In this document: positions 1 through 5,570 of the stretch, piece after piece
How the letters are laid out: every line of letters starts with the position of its first letter
Numbering within the stretch: position 1 is the first letter of the stretch
NCBI GenBank assembly: GCA_934553185.1
Contig: CAKTFF010000038.1
Coordinates: forward strand, 1 to 11,253
Reading direction: 5' to 3'
Origin: an uncultured Devosia sp.
GTDB lineage: Bacteria > Pseudomonadota > Alphaproteobacteria > Rhizobiales > Devosiaceae
DNA length: 11,253 bases
The notes under the pieces: model-generated
The model's input: only the letters and a program-made list of their open reading frames with translations
What the model was told of the DNA's origin: nothing
Databases searched by the model: none
Position numbers and translations under genes: made by a program

Positions 1-1067
1 GACGGGAGTACCCGTTTGCCTCCTCGCCGTTAGGAACCGGGCTGTCGCAACGCGATCTCGATGCTGCGGCCTCAGCGCACAATCTGTCCTTTAACGAATG
101 GCGGCAAGGTGCCCTCAAAGGCGAGGTACGTCGATACGCGGCTTATGGTACCGTCGAATGGCTGTTTGAGCAGTACCTTGGCAGCCTAGCTTTCCAGCGC
201 CGCGTCGCAGAACGGTCCCGCCCCGATTACAAGCTCGTCTTCGATCAGGTCTGCGCCGTGCCAACCAAGATCGGCAGCACGTTCGGCAAGTTGCCGATCG
301 CAAGCGTATCGCCGGCTGCCGCTGAGAAGATTTACAGCGCCATGATCGAAGGTGAGAAGTACCGGCGAGGCGAAAAGGCGCTGATGTACTGCAAGACCGC
401 GTGGAAGCTGATGCAGCCAATCCACCCGAAGGAATTTAGGCGTGACGTACCGAACCCATGGGAAGGCGTGCAAACTGTCCGCCGTACCCGCGCGATAAAG
501 GCTGCGGTGACACGGGCGCAGGTTTATGCCTTTGCGGATCAAGCGCTCAAAGACAACCGTCCCGAAGCGGCTGCTGCCGCGGTTATTTGCTTTGAGTGGC
601 TGCAGCGCCCTGAGAACGTCATCAGCGGCTATGTACGCTGGACCGACTACACCCCTGGTCAGGCGATCAGGATCGAGCACCACAAGACCGGCGAGATGGT
701 GCGGCACCCTCTCGTCAGCGGTGACGATGATCCCGTCTTCTTCTACGCCGACGCCGAGGCTGTCTTGGCCCAGGTGCCCAGGCGTGGCGTGTCGATCGTC
801 GTGGGTCCGCAAGACCAACAGTACAAGCCGACCCGCTTTGCCCAGATCGTGCGGAAGATAGCCGACGCCGCTGATCTGCCGAAGCATTTCACGTTGGACG
901 CCTGCCGCCACGGCGGGATGACAGAGCTAGAGGAGGCCGAGCTAACCGACGGACAAGGCCGCGCTCTTTCGGCTCACCGCAGCCGCGCTTACGAGGGCTA
1001 CGCGAAACGCACTGAGAAGCGTGTGCTGTCTGCCACGAAGAAACGCCACGCGCACCGCGCTGGGTAA
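1..1067 (+). CDS. Phage-type tyrosine recombinase/integrase, 5' end outside window
   Basis: A site-specific recombinase that would cut and rejoin DNA through a tyrosine to integrate or excise a mobile element. The frame is open from the left edge (first full codon at 3) to TAA at 1065-1067, at least 354 residues; the first in-frame start-like codon is GTG at 258, but coding-looking sequence continues upstream, so the true start is probably outside. Catalytic-type residues of the C-terminal domain are visible: Arg in WLQRPEN (codon 606-608), Lys in HHKTGE (684-686), Arg in LDACRHGG (906-908), His in SAH (975-977) and the probable nucleophile Tyr in YEGYAK (999-1001). The position usually held by His in the HxxR box is Asp (DACR). 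It lies about 400 bp from a broken tRNA-Cys, the expected place for an element's integrase. The family call is firm; the element type is unknown. Confidence 0.85.
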   Translation, partial: REYPFASSPLGTGLSQRDLDAAASAHNLSFNEWRQGALKGEVRRYAAYGTVEWLFEQYLGSLAFQRRVAERSRPDYKLVFDQVCAVPTKIGSTFGKLPIASVSPAAAEKIYSAMIEGEKYRRGEKALMYCKTAWKLMQPIHPKEFRRDVPNPWEGVQTVRRTRAIKAAVTRAQVYAFADQALKDNRPEAAAAAVICFEWLQRPENVISGYVRWTDYTPGQAIRIEHHKTGEMVRHPLVSGDDDPVFFYADAEAVLAQVPRRGVSIVVGPQDQQYKPTRFAQIVRKIADAADLPKHFTLDACRHGGMTELEEAELTDGQGRALSAHRSRAYEGYAKRTEKRVLSATKKRHAHRAG

Positions 1068-1083
1068 CGGCGAAAGATAAGAC

Positions 1084-1356
1084 GTGTTGAGAAAGTTTTC
1101 GCCGTGGACTTGGCTGCTGATCGGCTCCACGGCCTGCGGTTTCGCAGTTGCCGCTTTTCTGGCCCGTGCGATGATCAGCAAGGGCGGTTCACACGTCGAC
1201 TACTGCCCAAACCTGCCGGCAGGCCATCTGCTGCCGTGCTTGCCTTCACTTGAAGGCATACTAATGGCAGCCCTTGTCACGGTTACCTATGCGGTTCCAG
1301 TCTTTCTTGTCGGCGCAGTTTTCGTCCTGTTAACAGGCCTGCACAGACAGAAATAG
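1084..1356 (+). CDS. Hypothetical small two-helix membrane protein
   Basis: A 90-residue product with a GTG start at 1084, only 16 bp after the integrase stop. I do not recognise the family. Two hydrophobic stretches are visible: residues about 8-29 (starting WTWLLIGSTACGF) and about 58-85 (containing VTYAVPVFLVGAVFVLL). The loop between them carries two Cys-Pro pairs (YCPNLPAG, PCLPS). The arrangement suggests an inner-membrane protein with both termini on the same side. The ribosome binding site is weak and there is no ATG, so the start is uncertain. It sits between the integrase and the tRNA junction and is therefore probably element cargo, possibly cotranscribed with the integrase. Confidence 0.5.
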   Translation: MLRKFSPWTWLLIGSTACGFAVAAFLARAMISKGGSHVDYCPNLPAGHLLPCLPSLEGILMAALVTVTYAVPVFLVGAVFVLLTGLHRQK

Positions 1357-1367
1357 TGCATACCCGC

Positions 1368-1429
1368 ATTCTGAAATCGCCGCTAACCTGTTGATATGTG
1401 GTGAGCGTAATCCGGCCAGATTTCAGAAT
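1368..1429. repeat. 11-bp perfect inverted repeat beside the tRNA junction
   Basis: ATTCTGAAATC at 1368-1378 is matched by its exact reverse complement GATTTCAGAAT at 1419-1429, 40 bp apart. The right arm runs into a T-rich stretch. Placed between the integrase operon and the tRNA-Cys breakpoint, it could be arm-type integrase or excisionase binding sites of an att region. A long-loop terminator for the plus-strand genes is an alternative. Confidence 0.55.
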
Positions 1430-1451
1430 TTTTGTTGATTTTGCTGGGCGG

Positions 1452-1496
1452 AACGCGGATTTGCAATCCGCTGCGTCACCACTCCGCCACGTGGCC
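1452..1496 (-). pseudogene. 5' half of tRNA-Cys(GCA), truncated after the anticodon stem
   Basis: Read on the minus strand from 1496, the sequence has the acceptor 5' strand GGCCACG (1496-1490), a D-arm region, the anticodon stem GCGGA/TCCGC (1471-1467 and 1459-1455) and the loop TTGCAAA with anticodon GCA at 1464-1462. After about position 45 no T-arm, no complementary acceptor strand CGTGGCC and no CCA follow; the sequence continues GTTCCGCCCAGC into AT-rich DNA. The remnant abuts the element carrying the integrase, so it reads as an attachment-site junction (attL/attR). The cell must have a complete tRNA-Cys elsewhere, possibly at the other end of the element. Confidence 0.75.
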
Positions 1497-1797
1497 TCTG
1501 AACCGGTTTTTAGGAGAAGGGGCGGGCTTAGGCAAGGGCCCAATCCTGCACCCCATGGCTGTGGGGCGCTTTTCTCGTTCGGTCGATTGAGAGACATACC
1601 GCTGGTAACTTGAGAAACGATTAAGGCGGGGGACTTTGGTCAAACTTGCGAGTGGCGGCTCGGCGCTTCTCCCGTTGTGCACTTCCCAAGCGCAAAAACC
1701 AGATCAGCGACAATAATGCCCGCCGGCGCTTGCTCCGGCCTAAGAAGCAAAGATAGGACTTTGATCGCTGGCAGGCTTGCCGCGGATGGGGGCAGAG
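1497..1797. other. Non-coding stretch between tRNA-Cys remnant and benE
   Basis: About 300 bp without a convincing gene. It holds the hairpin at 1548-1573 and a second GC hairpin (GCCGG 1722-1726 with CCGGC 1735-1739). The promoter of benE must lie here but no clear -35/-10 pair stands out. A minus-strand open frame over 1621-1740 has an odd basic composition but no supported start. Confidence 0.5.
1548..1573 (+). terminator. Possible intrinsic terminator
   Basis: A GC-rich hairpin: GC-A-CCCC at 1548-1554 pairs with GGGG-C-GC at 1563-1569 with one internal mismatch, followed by four T (1570-1573). No plus-strand gene immediately upstream needs it, except possible read-through from the element, so its role is unclear. 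Confidence 0.35.
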
Positions 1798-3006
1798 ATG
1801 AGTGATGTGAGCGACAGCAGCGGAAGGCGGGACGTGTTGCAGCCCATTATGGCCGGTGCGCTGGCGGCGGTTGTTGGTTACGCGTCTACCTTTACGCTGG
1901 TGCTTGCGGCGCTGACCTCTGCCGGCGCTTCGCCGCAACAGGCGGGGTCCGGGCTGATGACCGTGTGCCTCGCCATCGGGCTTCTCAACATCGTGGTCAG
2001 CGCCCGGATCAAGCTGCCGGTGAGCTTTGCCTGGTCAACGCCGGGCGTCGCTTTTCTGCTGACCGTCGGTGAGCCGGTGGGTGGTTATCCTGCGGTGGCG
2101 GGCGCTTTTCTGGTAGCGGCTGCGCTGATTGCGCTCACGGGCTTGATCCGTCCCCTTGCCCGGCTGATCGGCGCCATCCCGGCACCAGTTGCCAATGCCA
2201 TGTTGGCGGGCATGCTGCTGACGCTCTGCCTTGCGCCCCTCACGGCCGTGGCTGAGATGCCGGCACTGGCTTTGCCCATCCTTCTTGCCTGGATCATAGG
2301 TCTGCGCTTCGCCCGCCGGTACGCGGTGCCGATTGCCGTGGCGGTCACGGGCGTGATCCTTGCGACCACGACACACCTGGCGCCTGGCGCATTGGATGGT
2401 TCCTGGCCCAGTTTTGCGCCGATCATGCCGGTGTTTACGCTCGATGCGGTGATCCGCATCGCCCTGCCGCTCTATGTGGTGACCATGGCATCGCAGAACC
2501 TGCCAGGTCTTGCCGTGATGAAGGCGAACGGCTTTGTGTTGCCGCCTGCCCCGCTCTTCATCGCCACGGGGCTTGCCAGCGCCTTCGCTGGTTTTTTCGG
2601 AGGCCACAGCGTCAACCTGGCGGCGATTACAGCAGCCATCTGCGCCGGTCCCGAAGCGCATCCGGACAAGAGCAAGCGCTGGCCAGCGCCGATCGCAGCG
2701 GGCGCGGTCTACCTGCTGCTGGCGCCGGCAGCCAGCCTGGCCGCCGCTTTCATCGCCGCCTCTCCTCCCTTGCTGATCGAGGCTGTGGCAGGATTGGCCC
2801 TCCTCTCCAGCCTCGCTGCGGCGCTGAGCGGCGCTTTGGTGCAGGAAGAAACGCGACTGCCGGCCGTGTTGACGTTTGTCACCACGGCTTCGGGGATCAC
2901 CATTGTTGGCGTAGGCGCACCTTTTTGGGGACTTGTGGCCGGGATTGGGATGATCGCCATTCTGCGCCTGGGCGTGCGGCCAAATTCCCCTTCAACAGGT
3001 TCATGA
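1798..3006 (+). CDS. benE: BenE-family benzoate/H+ symporter
   Basis: An inner-membrane transporter of the BenE/YdcO family, whose characterised member imports benzoate with protons. The product is 402 residues from ATG 1798, the family's usual length, and almost wholly hydrophobic with about 11-12 membrane segments. Family signatures are visible: TMASQNLPGL about residue 230 and the stretch containing HSVNLAAITAAI followed by CAGPEAHPD about residue 270. ATG 1798 is chosen because GGGGG at 1788-1792 gives a ribosome site 5 bp upstream; in-frame ATG 1786 and TTG 1777 are possible. The stop overlaps the mobA start by ATGA (3003-3006), so the two are translationally coupled. No benzoate catabolic genes are nearby, so the true substrate may differ from benzoate. 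Confidence 0.9.
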   Translation: MSDVSDSSGRRDVLQPIMAGALAAVVGYASTFTLVLAALTSAGASPQQAGSGLMTVCLAIGLLNIVVSARIKLPVSFAWSTPGVAFLLTVGEPVGGYPAVAGAFLVAAALIALTGLIRPLARLIGAIPAPVANAMLAGMLLTLCLAPLTAVAEMPALALPILLAWIIGLRFARRYAVPIAVAVTGVILATTTHLAPGALDGSWPSFAPIMPVFTLDAVIRIALPLYVVTMASQNLPGLAVMKANGFVLPPAPLFIATGLASAFAGFFGGHSVNLAAITAAICAGPEAHPDKSKRWPAPIAAGAVYLLLAPAASLAAAFIAASPPLLIEAVAGLALLSSLAAALSGALVQEETRLPAVLTFVTTASGITIVGVGAPFWGLVAGIGMIAILRLGVRPNSPSTGS

Positions 3007-3644
3007 CCTTGCCCTATGCGGTCATTCTGGCCGGCGGCCAAGGCACGCGGCTTGGCGGGGTGCGCAAGGCGGATCTGCGCATTGGTGGACGCAACCTGCT
3101 GGACCGAGTCGGGACTGCGCTGGGTACGGTGCATACGCCTTTGCTGGTGTCGACCGGTGCGCAGCGCCTTTCTGTAGCTGATGGTAACTTAGCCATCGAC
3201 GATCTTTCATTGCCGATCGGCGGTCCACTGGCGGGCGTTGCGGCTGCCATCGCAGCGCTTGCCGAGCAAGGCATTGTGGATGGGGTTCTGGTTTCGGTGG
3301 CGGTGGATACGCCGTTCCTGCCCCACGGTTTTGCAGCGGCGATGGCGGAGGCTTGCTCAGGAGCAGACAGCGCGTTTGCGGCTTGGTGCGGGCACGATTA
3401 CCCGCCCAATGCTGCATGGCGTATCGAGGCACTTTCAGGGCTGCTCGAACAGGTTCGAACAGGCGATGGACCAGGCAGTCTCAAGGCATTGCACGTTGTG
3501 CTCGCGGGCAAGCGGGTGGATTGGAGCCGGCAGTACGAGGCCGATCCATTCAGCAGCTTGAACACATTGGCCGACCTTGTCAGCCTAGGCAAAGCCGCGC
3601 GTCACAGGGCAACAGGGCAAGTTATTCACACGGGCGCCAAATAG
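3003..3644 (+). CDS. mobA: Molybdenum cofactor guanylyltransferase MobA
   Basis: A cytoplasmic enzyme that transfers GMP from GTP to Mo-molybdopterin to make the MGD cofactor of molybdoenzymes. The product is 213 residues, close to the family norm (about 190-210). It has the nucleotide-binding signature LAGGQGTRLGG at residues 9-19 with Lys22, GPLAGV at 74-79, the metal-binding Asp102 in VDTPFLP, PPNAAWR at 134-140 and the C-terminal NTLADL at 187-192 (NTPEDL-like in relatives). The start at 3003 is fixed by the glycine-rich motif lying 9 residues in and by the ATGA overlap with benE. A weak ribosome site of its own suggests dependence on coupling. No molybdoenzyme or other mob/moa gene is adjacent. 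Confidence 0.92.
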   Translation: MTLPYAVILAGGQGTRLGGVRKADLRIGGRNLLDRVGTALGTVHTPLLVSTGAQRLSVADGNLAIDDLSLPIGGPLAGVAAAIAALAEQGIVDGVLVSVAVDTPFLPHGFAAAMAEACSGADSAFAAWCGHDYPPNAAWRIEALSGLLEQVRTGDGPGSLKALHVVLAGKRVDWSRQYEADPFSSLNTLADLVSLGKAARHRATGQVIHTGAK

Positions 3645-3681
3645 GGCTTGGCAAAGCAAATCAAGTTCGGTACACGGACCT

Positions 3682-3703
3682 CGCCTTCAGCTTGAAGGCG
3701 TTT
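3682..3703 (+). terminator. Hairpin after mobA, possible terminator
   Basis: A perfect 8-bp stem, CGCCTTCA (3682-3689) with TGAAGGCG (3693-3700), around a GCT loop and followed by only three T. It could end the benE-mobA transcript or mark a processing site before tRNA-Asn. The short T run makes it a weak terminator. Confidence 0.4.
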
Positions 3704-3712
3704 GAAATGTGT

Positions 3713-3788
3713 TCCGCGATAGCTCAGTTGGTAGAGCATTCGACTGTTAATCGAATGGTCGCTGGTTCGAGTCCAGCTCGCGGAGCCA
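3713..3788 (+). tRNA. tRNA-Asn(GTT)
   Basis: A complete cloverleaf of 76 nt with encoded CCA. Acceptor TCCGCGA (3713-3719) pairs with TCGCGGA (3778-3784), discriminator G 3785 and CCA 3786-3788. The anticodon stem TTCGA/TCGAA encloses the loop CTGTTAA with anticodon GTT at 3746-3748. The T-arm contains GGTTCGAGTCC. No clear promoter is seen in the 68 bp after mobA; transcription may start in that gap or come from read-through. Confidence 0.98.
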
Positions 3789-3919
3789 TTCAACTTTCAG
3801 GTTTTTGCCTCCTCCTATATTGCTGGTCGTCGGGTTAGGCGTTCGTCTTCGTGCAAGGTTCTGGCCGTCGCGCGGCTTGGCTATGGACGCCTCGAGAGCG
3901 CGTTCTTTGCATTGCCGCG

Positions 3920-3944
3920 GGAACGAACGCGTTAATGGCTCGTT
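3920..3944 (+). promoter_or_regulatory. EcfG-type general stress promoter, no ORF downstream
   Basis: GGAAC at 3920-3924 and CGTT at 3941-3944, spaced by 16 bp, match the alphaproteobacterial EcfG/SigT consensus GGAAC-N16/17-CGTT exactly. Predicted transcription would start near 3950-3953 and reach a strong terminator at 3971-4001, so the product would be a short RNA. The -10 part overlaps a CtrA-like box. Confidence 0.55.
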
Positions 3945-3947
3945 AAC
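3932..3947. promoter_or_regulatory. CtrA-like box TTAA-N7-TTAAC
   Basis: TTAA at 3932-3935 and TTAAC at 3943-3947 with 7 bp between match the full CtrA site, and the match also holds on the reverse strand. It overlaps the spacer and -10 of the EcfG-type promoter. If bound, CtrA would be expected to interfere with that promoter. The motif is short and AT-only, so chance occurrence is possible. Confidence 0.35.
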
Positions 3948-3951
3948 TCGG

Positions 3952-4001
3952 CACTCCAAAGCACCTCATCGCCCTGGCTGATCTCTCAGCCGGGGCTTTT
4001 T
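3952..4001 (+). ncRNA. Candidate small RNA from the EcfG-type promoter
   Basis: A predicted transcript of about 50 nt between the EcfG-type promoter and the terminator. It has about 20 nt of unpaired, C/A-rich leader containing CACCTC, which could pair with a GAGGTG-type ribosome site, followed by the terminator hairpin. No reading frame fits. It points towards the 3' end of the DUF2188 gene on the other strand, so read-through would be antisense to it. Transcription and the exact 5' end are inferred from motifs only. Confidence 0.35.
3971..4001 (+). terminator. Strong intrinsic terminator
   Basis: An 11-bp stem, GCCCTGGCTGA (3971-3981) with TCAGCCGGGGC (3986-3996), has one G-T wobble, a TCTC loop and five T (3997-4001). 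The T run is on the plus strand, so it ends transcripts coming from tRNA-Asn or from the stress promoter at 3920-3944. Confidence 0.85.
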
Positions 4002-4013
4002 CTTGGCTCCGGT

Positions 4014-4238
4014 TCAGGCGTTCGCTTGCCGGGTTTGACTGCTCCGCCAGATGGTTTCGGCACGCAGATCGGCATCATGCACGACGACTTCCACCTCGTC
4101 GTCTTCAACCTTAGCAGCCTGAGCGATCGCCGCGTTGACGGCATTGTCCTTGCTGGTGAATGGCGCCGTGACATCGCCACGGAAGCTGAACTGCCACACG
4201 CTTTCGCGCTGGGACACCACAAAATGATTGTTGCTCAT
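4014..4238 (-). CDS. DUF2188-domain protein
   Basis: A 74-residue soluble protein of the DUF2188 family, whose biochemical role is unknown. The family pattern is visible: a short strand with HFVV near the start, a Trp-Phe strand (SVWQFSFRG), a Ser/Thr-Lys step followed by an Ala-rich helix (about residues 28-43), then EVEVVVHDADLR near residues 50-59, matching the IHdrDGrI-like end of relatives. The start ATG (4236-4238, minus) is fixed by a strong AAGGAGG-like ribosome site just upstream (about 4246-4254). An EcfG-type promoter at 4264-4289 lies upstream and gives a leader of about 20 nt. This suggests the gene belongs to the general stress response. The product is acidic in its middle part (KVEDDEVEV). 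Confidence 0.85.
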   Translation of the reverse strand: MSNNHFVVSQRESVWQFSFRGDVTAPFTSKDNAVNAAIAQAAKVEDDEVEVVVHDADLRAETIWRSSQTRQANA

Positions 4239-4263
4239 GATCCTATCTCCTCCTTCCGGTGCC

Positions 4264-4289
4264 AACGTTGAGCGAAGGACGGGCGTTCC
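4264..4289 (-). promoter_or_regulatory. EcfG-type general stress promoter of the DUF2188 gene
   Basis: On the minus strand GGAAC (4289-4285) and CGTT (4267-4264) are separated by 17 bp, an exact match to the alphaproteobacterial ECF15 (EcfG) consensus. The expected start near 4256 leaves a leader of about 18 nt that contains the strong ribosome site before ATG 4238. Spacing, orientation and position all fit a functional promoter. Confidence 0.75.
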
Positions 4290-4293
4290 AGCA

Positions 4294-4322
4294 TTGTCAC
4301 CTTCCTGGAGGCAGGCTAGGGG
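4294..4322 (+). promoter_or_regulatory. Possible housekeeping promoter of fsr
   Basis: TTGTCA (4294-4299) with a 17-bp spacer to TAGGGG (4317-4322) gives a good -35 but a poor -10. It would start transcription about 25-30 bp before the fsr ATG. It is back to back with the EcfG-type promoter on the other strand. Confidence 0.3.
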
Positions 4323-4355
4323 TGGGCATCTTTTCCGCCGCCGGACTAACTCTTC

Positions 4356-5570
4356 ATGACTGCCGTTTCCAGCCAGGCTGTACCCGTGGTGCAGCGCACA
4401 TCGCTTGCGATCATCCTGGCCGTCAGCGCCTCGCACCTGCTGAACGACTTCATGCAGTTCTTGCTGCCTGCGCTTTATCCGTTGCTGAAGGAAACCTACG
4501 GTCTCGATTATGTACAGATCGGGCTGATCACCCTCAGCCAGCAGATGACGGCATCCATCCTGCAGCCTTTGGTGGGCTATCACACGGACAAGAATCCCCG
4601 CCCCTATGCGCTTGCTGCGGCCATGGTGCTTGCGCTGGTGGGCATATCCCTTATCGCAACGGCCAACAGCTTCGGCCTCCTAGTGGTGGCGGCGATGATC
4701 GGCGGGATTGGTTCGGCTATTTTTCACCCCGAAGCGTCGCGAGTGGCGCGGCTGGCATCGGGCGGACGGCTGGGCTTTGCGCAATCCTTGTTCCAGGTGG
4801 GCGGCAATCTTGGGACGGCGATCGGCCCGTTGGCGGCTGCCTATTTCCTCCTTCCGCGCGGACAATCGAGCACCATCTGGTTCTCACTCGTAGCTATCGC
4901 AGCGCTGGTTATTCTGCTTGCGGTGGGCCGCTGGTATGCCGATCACCAGCGCGCGCATGCGGGACGCCCCATGCTCAAGGCTGTTGGGCAGGTTCTTGGT
5001 CGCCGCCGGCTCTTGGCGGCTTTCGCGGTGATCGGGGCCTTGCTGTTCAGCAAGTATGTTTATCTCGCCTCGATGCAGAGCTACTTTAGCTTTTTCCTGA
5101 TCGAGAAGTTCGGGCTTTCCGCGGAGCAGGCGCAGCTCTACCTGTTCTTGTTCCTGGGCTCTGTTGCGGCTGGAACATTTATCGGCGGACCGGTGGGCGA
5201 CAGATTCGGCCGGCTGACGGTGATCTGGTGTTCGATCCTGGGCGCCCTGCCCTTCACGCTCTTGCTGCCCCATCTTGACCTTGTTGGAACAGCTGCGGCG
5301 AGCATGGCGGTTGGGCTCATCCTGTCGTCGGCTTTCTCGGCAATTGTCGTCTATGCGCAAGACCTGGTACCGGGCAAAGTTGGCATGGTGGCAGGGTTCG
5401 TCTTTGGCTTTGCCTTTGGCATCGGCGCCATCGGCGCTGCAGTGCTGGGTGCGCTGGCCGACCGGATCGGCATTGTCCAGGTTTTCGCCTTGTGCGCGTT
5501 TCTGCCGTTTTTGGGCGTTCTAACCATCTTCCTGCCGCGACATGCGGAACTACACAAGGAGCCGGCATGA
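4356..5570 (+). CDS. fsr: MFS transporter, fosmidomycin resistance (Fsr) family
   Basis: A 404-residue inner-membrane proton-driven exporter of the Fsr group of the major facilitator superfamily; the E. coli relative confers fosmidomycin resistance. The product matches E. coli Fsr in length and in diagnostic stretches: SHLLNDFMQ (26-34), LQPLVGYHTDKNPRP (69-83, MFS motif A), FHPEASRVARLASGGR (123-138) and QSLFQVGGNLG (143-153). A second motif A, GGPVGDRFGR, starts the C-terminal half. Hydrophobic profile fits 12 helices. ATG 4356 has only a weak ribosome site but places the first helix correctly. Its TGA overlaps the next start by ATGA. The physiological substrate cannot be read from sequence. 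Confidence 0.9.
   Translation: MTAVSSQAVPVVQRTSLAIILAVSASHLLNDFMQFLLPALYPLLKETYGLDYVQIGLITLSQQMTASILQPLVGYHTDKNPRPYALAAAMVLALVGISLIATANSFGLLVVAAMIGGIGSAIFHPEASRVARLASGGRLGFAQSLFQVGGNLGTAIGPLAAAYFLLPRGQSSTIWFSLVAIAALVILLAVGRWYADHQRAHAGRPMLKAVGQVLGRRRLLAAFAVIGALLFSKYVYLASMQSYFSFFLIEKFGLSAEQAQLYLFLFLGSVAAGTFIGGPVGDRFGRLTVIWCSILGALPFTLLLPHLDLVGTAAASMAVGLILSSAFSAIVVYAQDLVPGKVGMVAGFVFGFAFGIGAIGAAVLGALADRIGIVQVFALCAFLPFLGVLTIFLPRHAELHKEPA

Larger units (their letters stand above)
1..1452. mobile_element. End of an integrated genetic element (prophage, island or ICE remnant)
   Basis: This is inferred from an integrase gene, a small uncharacterised membrane protein and an inverted repeat, all lying next to a tRNA-Cys gene that is cut just after its anticodon stem. 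The right boundary is placed near 1452, where the tRNA match stops. The left end is outside the window, so size and type cannot be judged. No structural phage genes or conjugation genes are visible here. Confidence 0.6.

Noticed and set aside
1446..1496. tRNA-Cys interrupted by a group I intron
   Set aside because: The break is after the anticodon stem rather than inside the loop, and no 3' half is found on the far side within the window.
1398..1682. Short ORFs on both strands across the tRNA-Cys remnant
   Set aside because: They overlap the tRNA fragment and hairpins, have no ribosome site, and show no protein-like pattern.
1621..1938. Minus-strand ORF with a basic C-terminal part
   Set aside because: Its N-terminal half lies antisense to benE, there is no ribosome site and no recognisable domain; the 1621-1740 part is odd but unsupported.
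2035..2661. Long antisense ORFs over benE and similarly over phrB (6448-7272) and cls
   Set aside because: They are high-GC shadow frames rich in Arg/His/Gln, opposite clearly coding genes with complete family motifs.
3899..3931. 7-bp inverted repeat CGCGTTC/GAACGCG as an operator or second terminator
   Set aside because: It is short, has a 19-bp gap and no T run; too weak to annotate separately from the promoter it overlaps.
3747..3959. Minus-strand ORF ending in RELDSNQRPFD
   Set aside because: This tail is the well-known translation of the antisense strand of a tRNA; here it covers the tRNA-Asn gene. Not a real protein.
5286..5311. GGAAC-N17-CGGT inside fsr, resembling an EcfG promoter
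   Set aside because: The -10 has a mismatch to CGTT and the site lies in the middle of a coding region with no gene start nearby.
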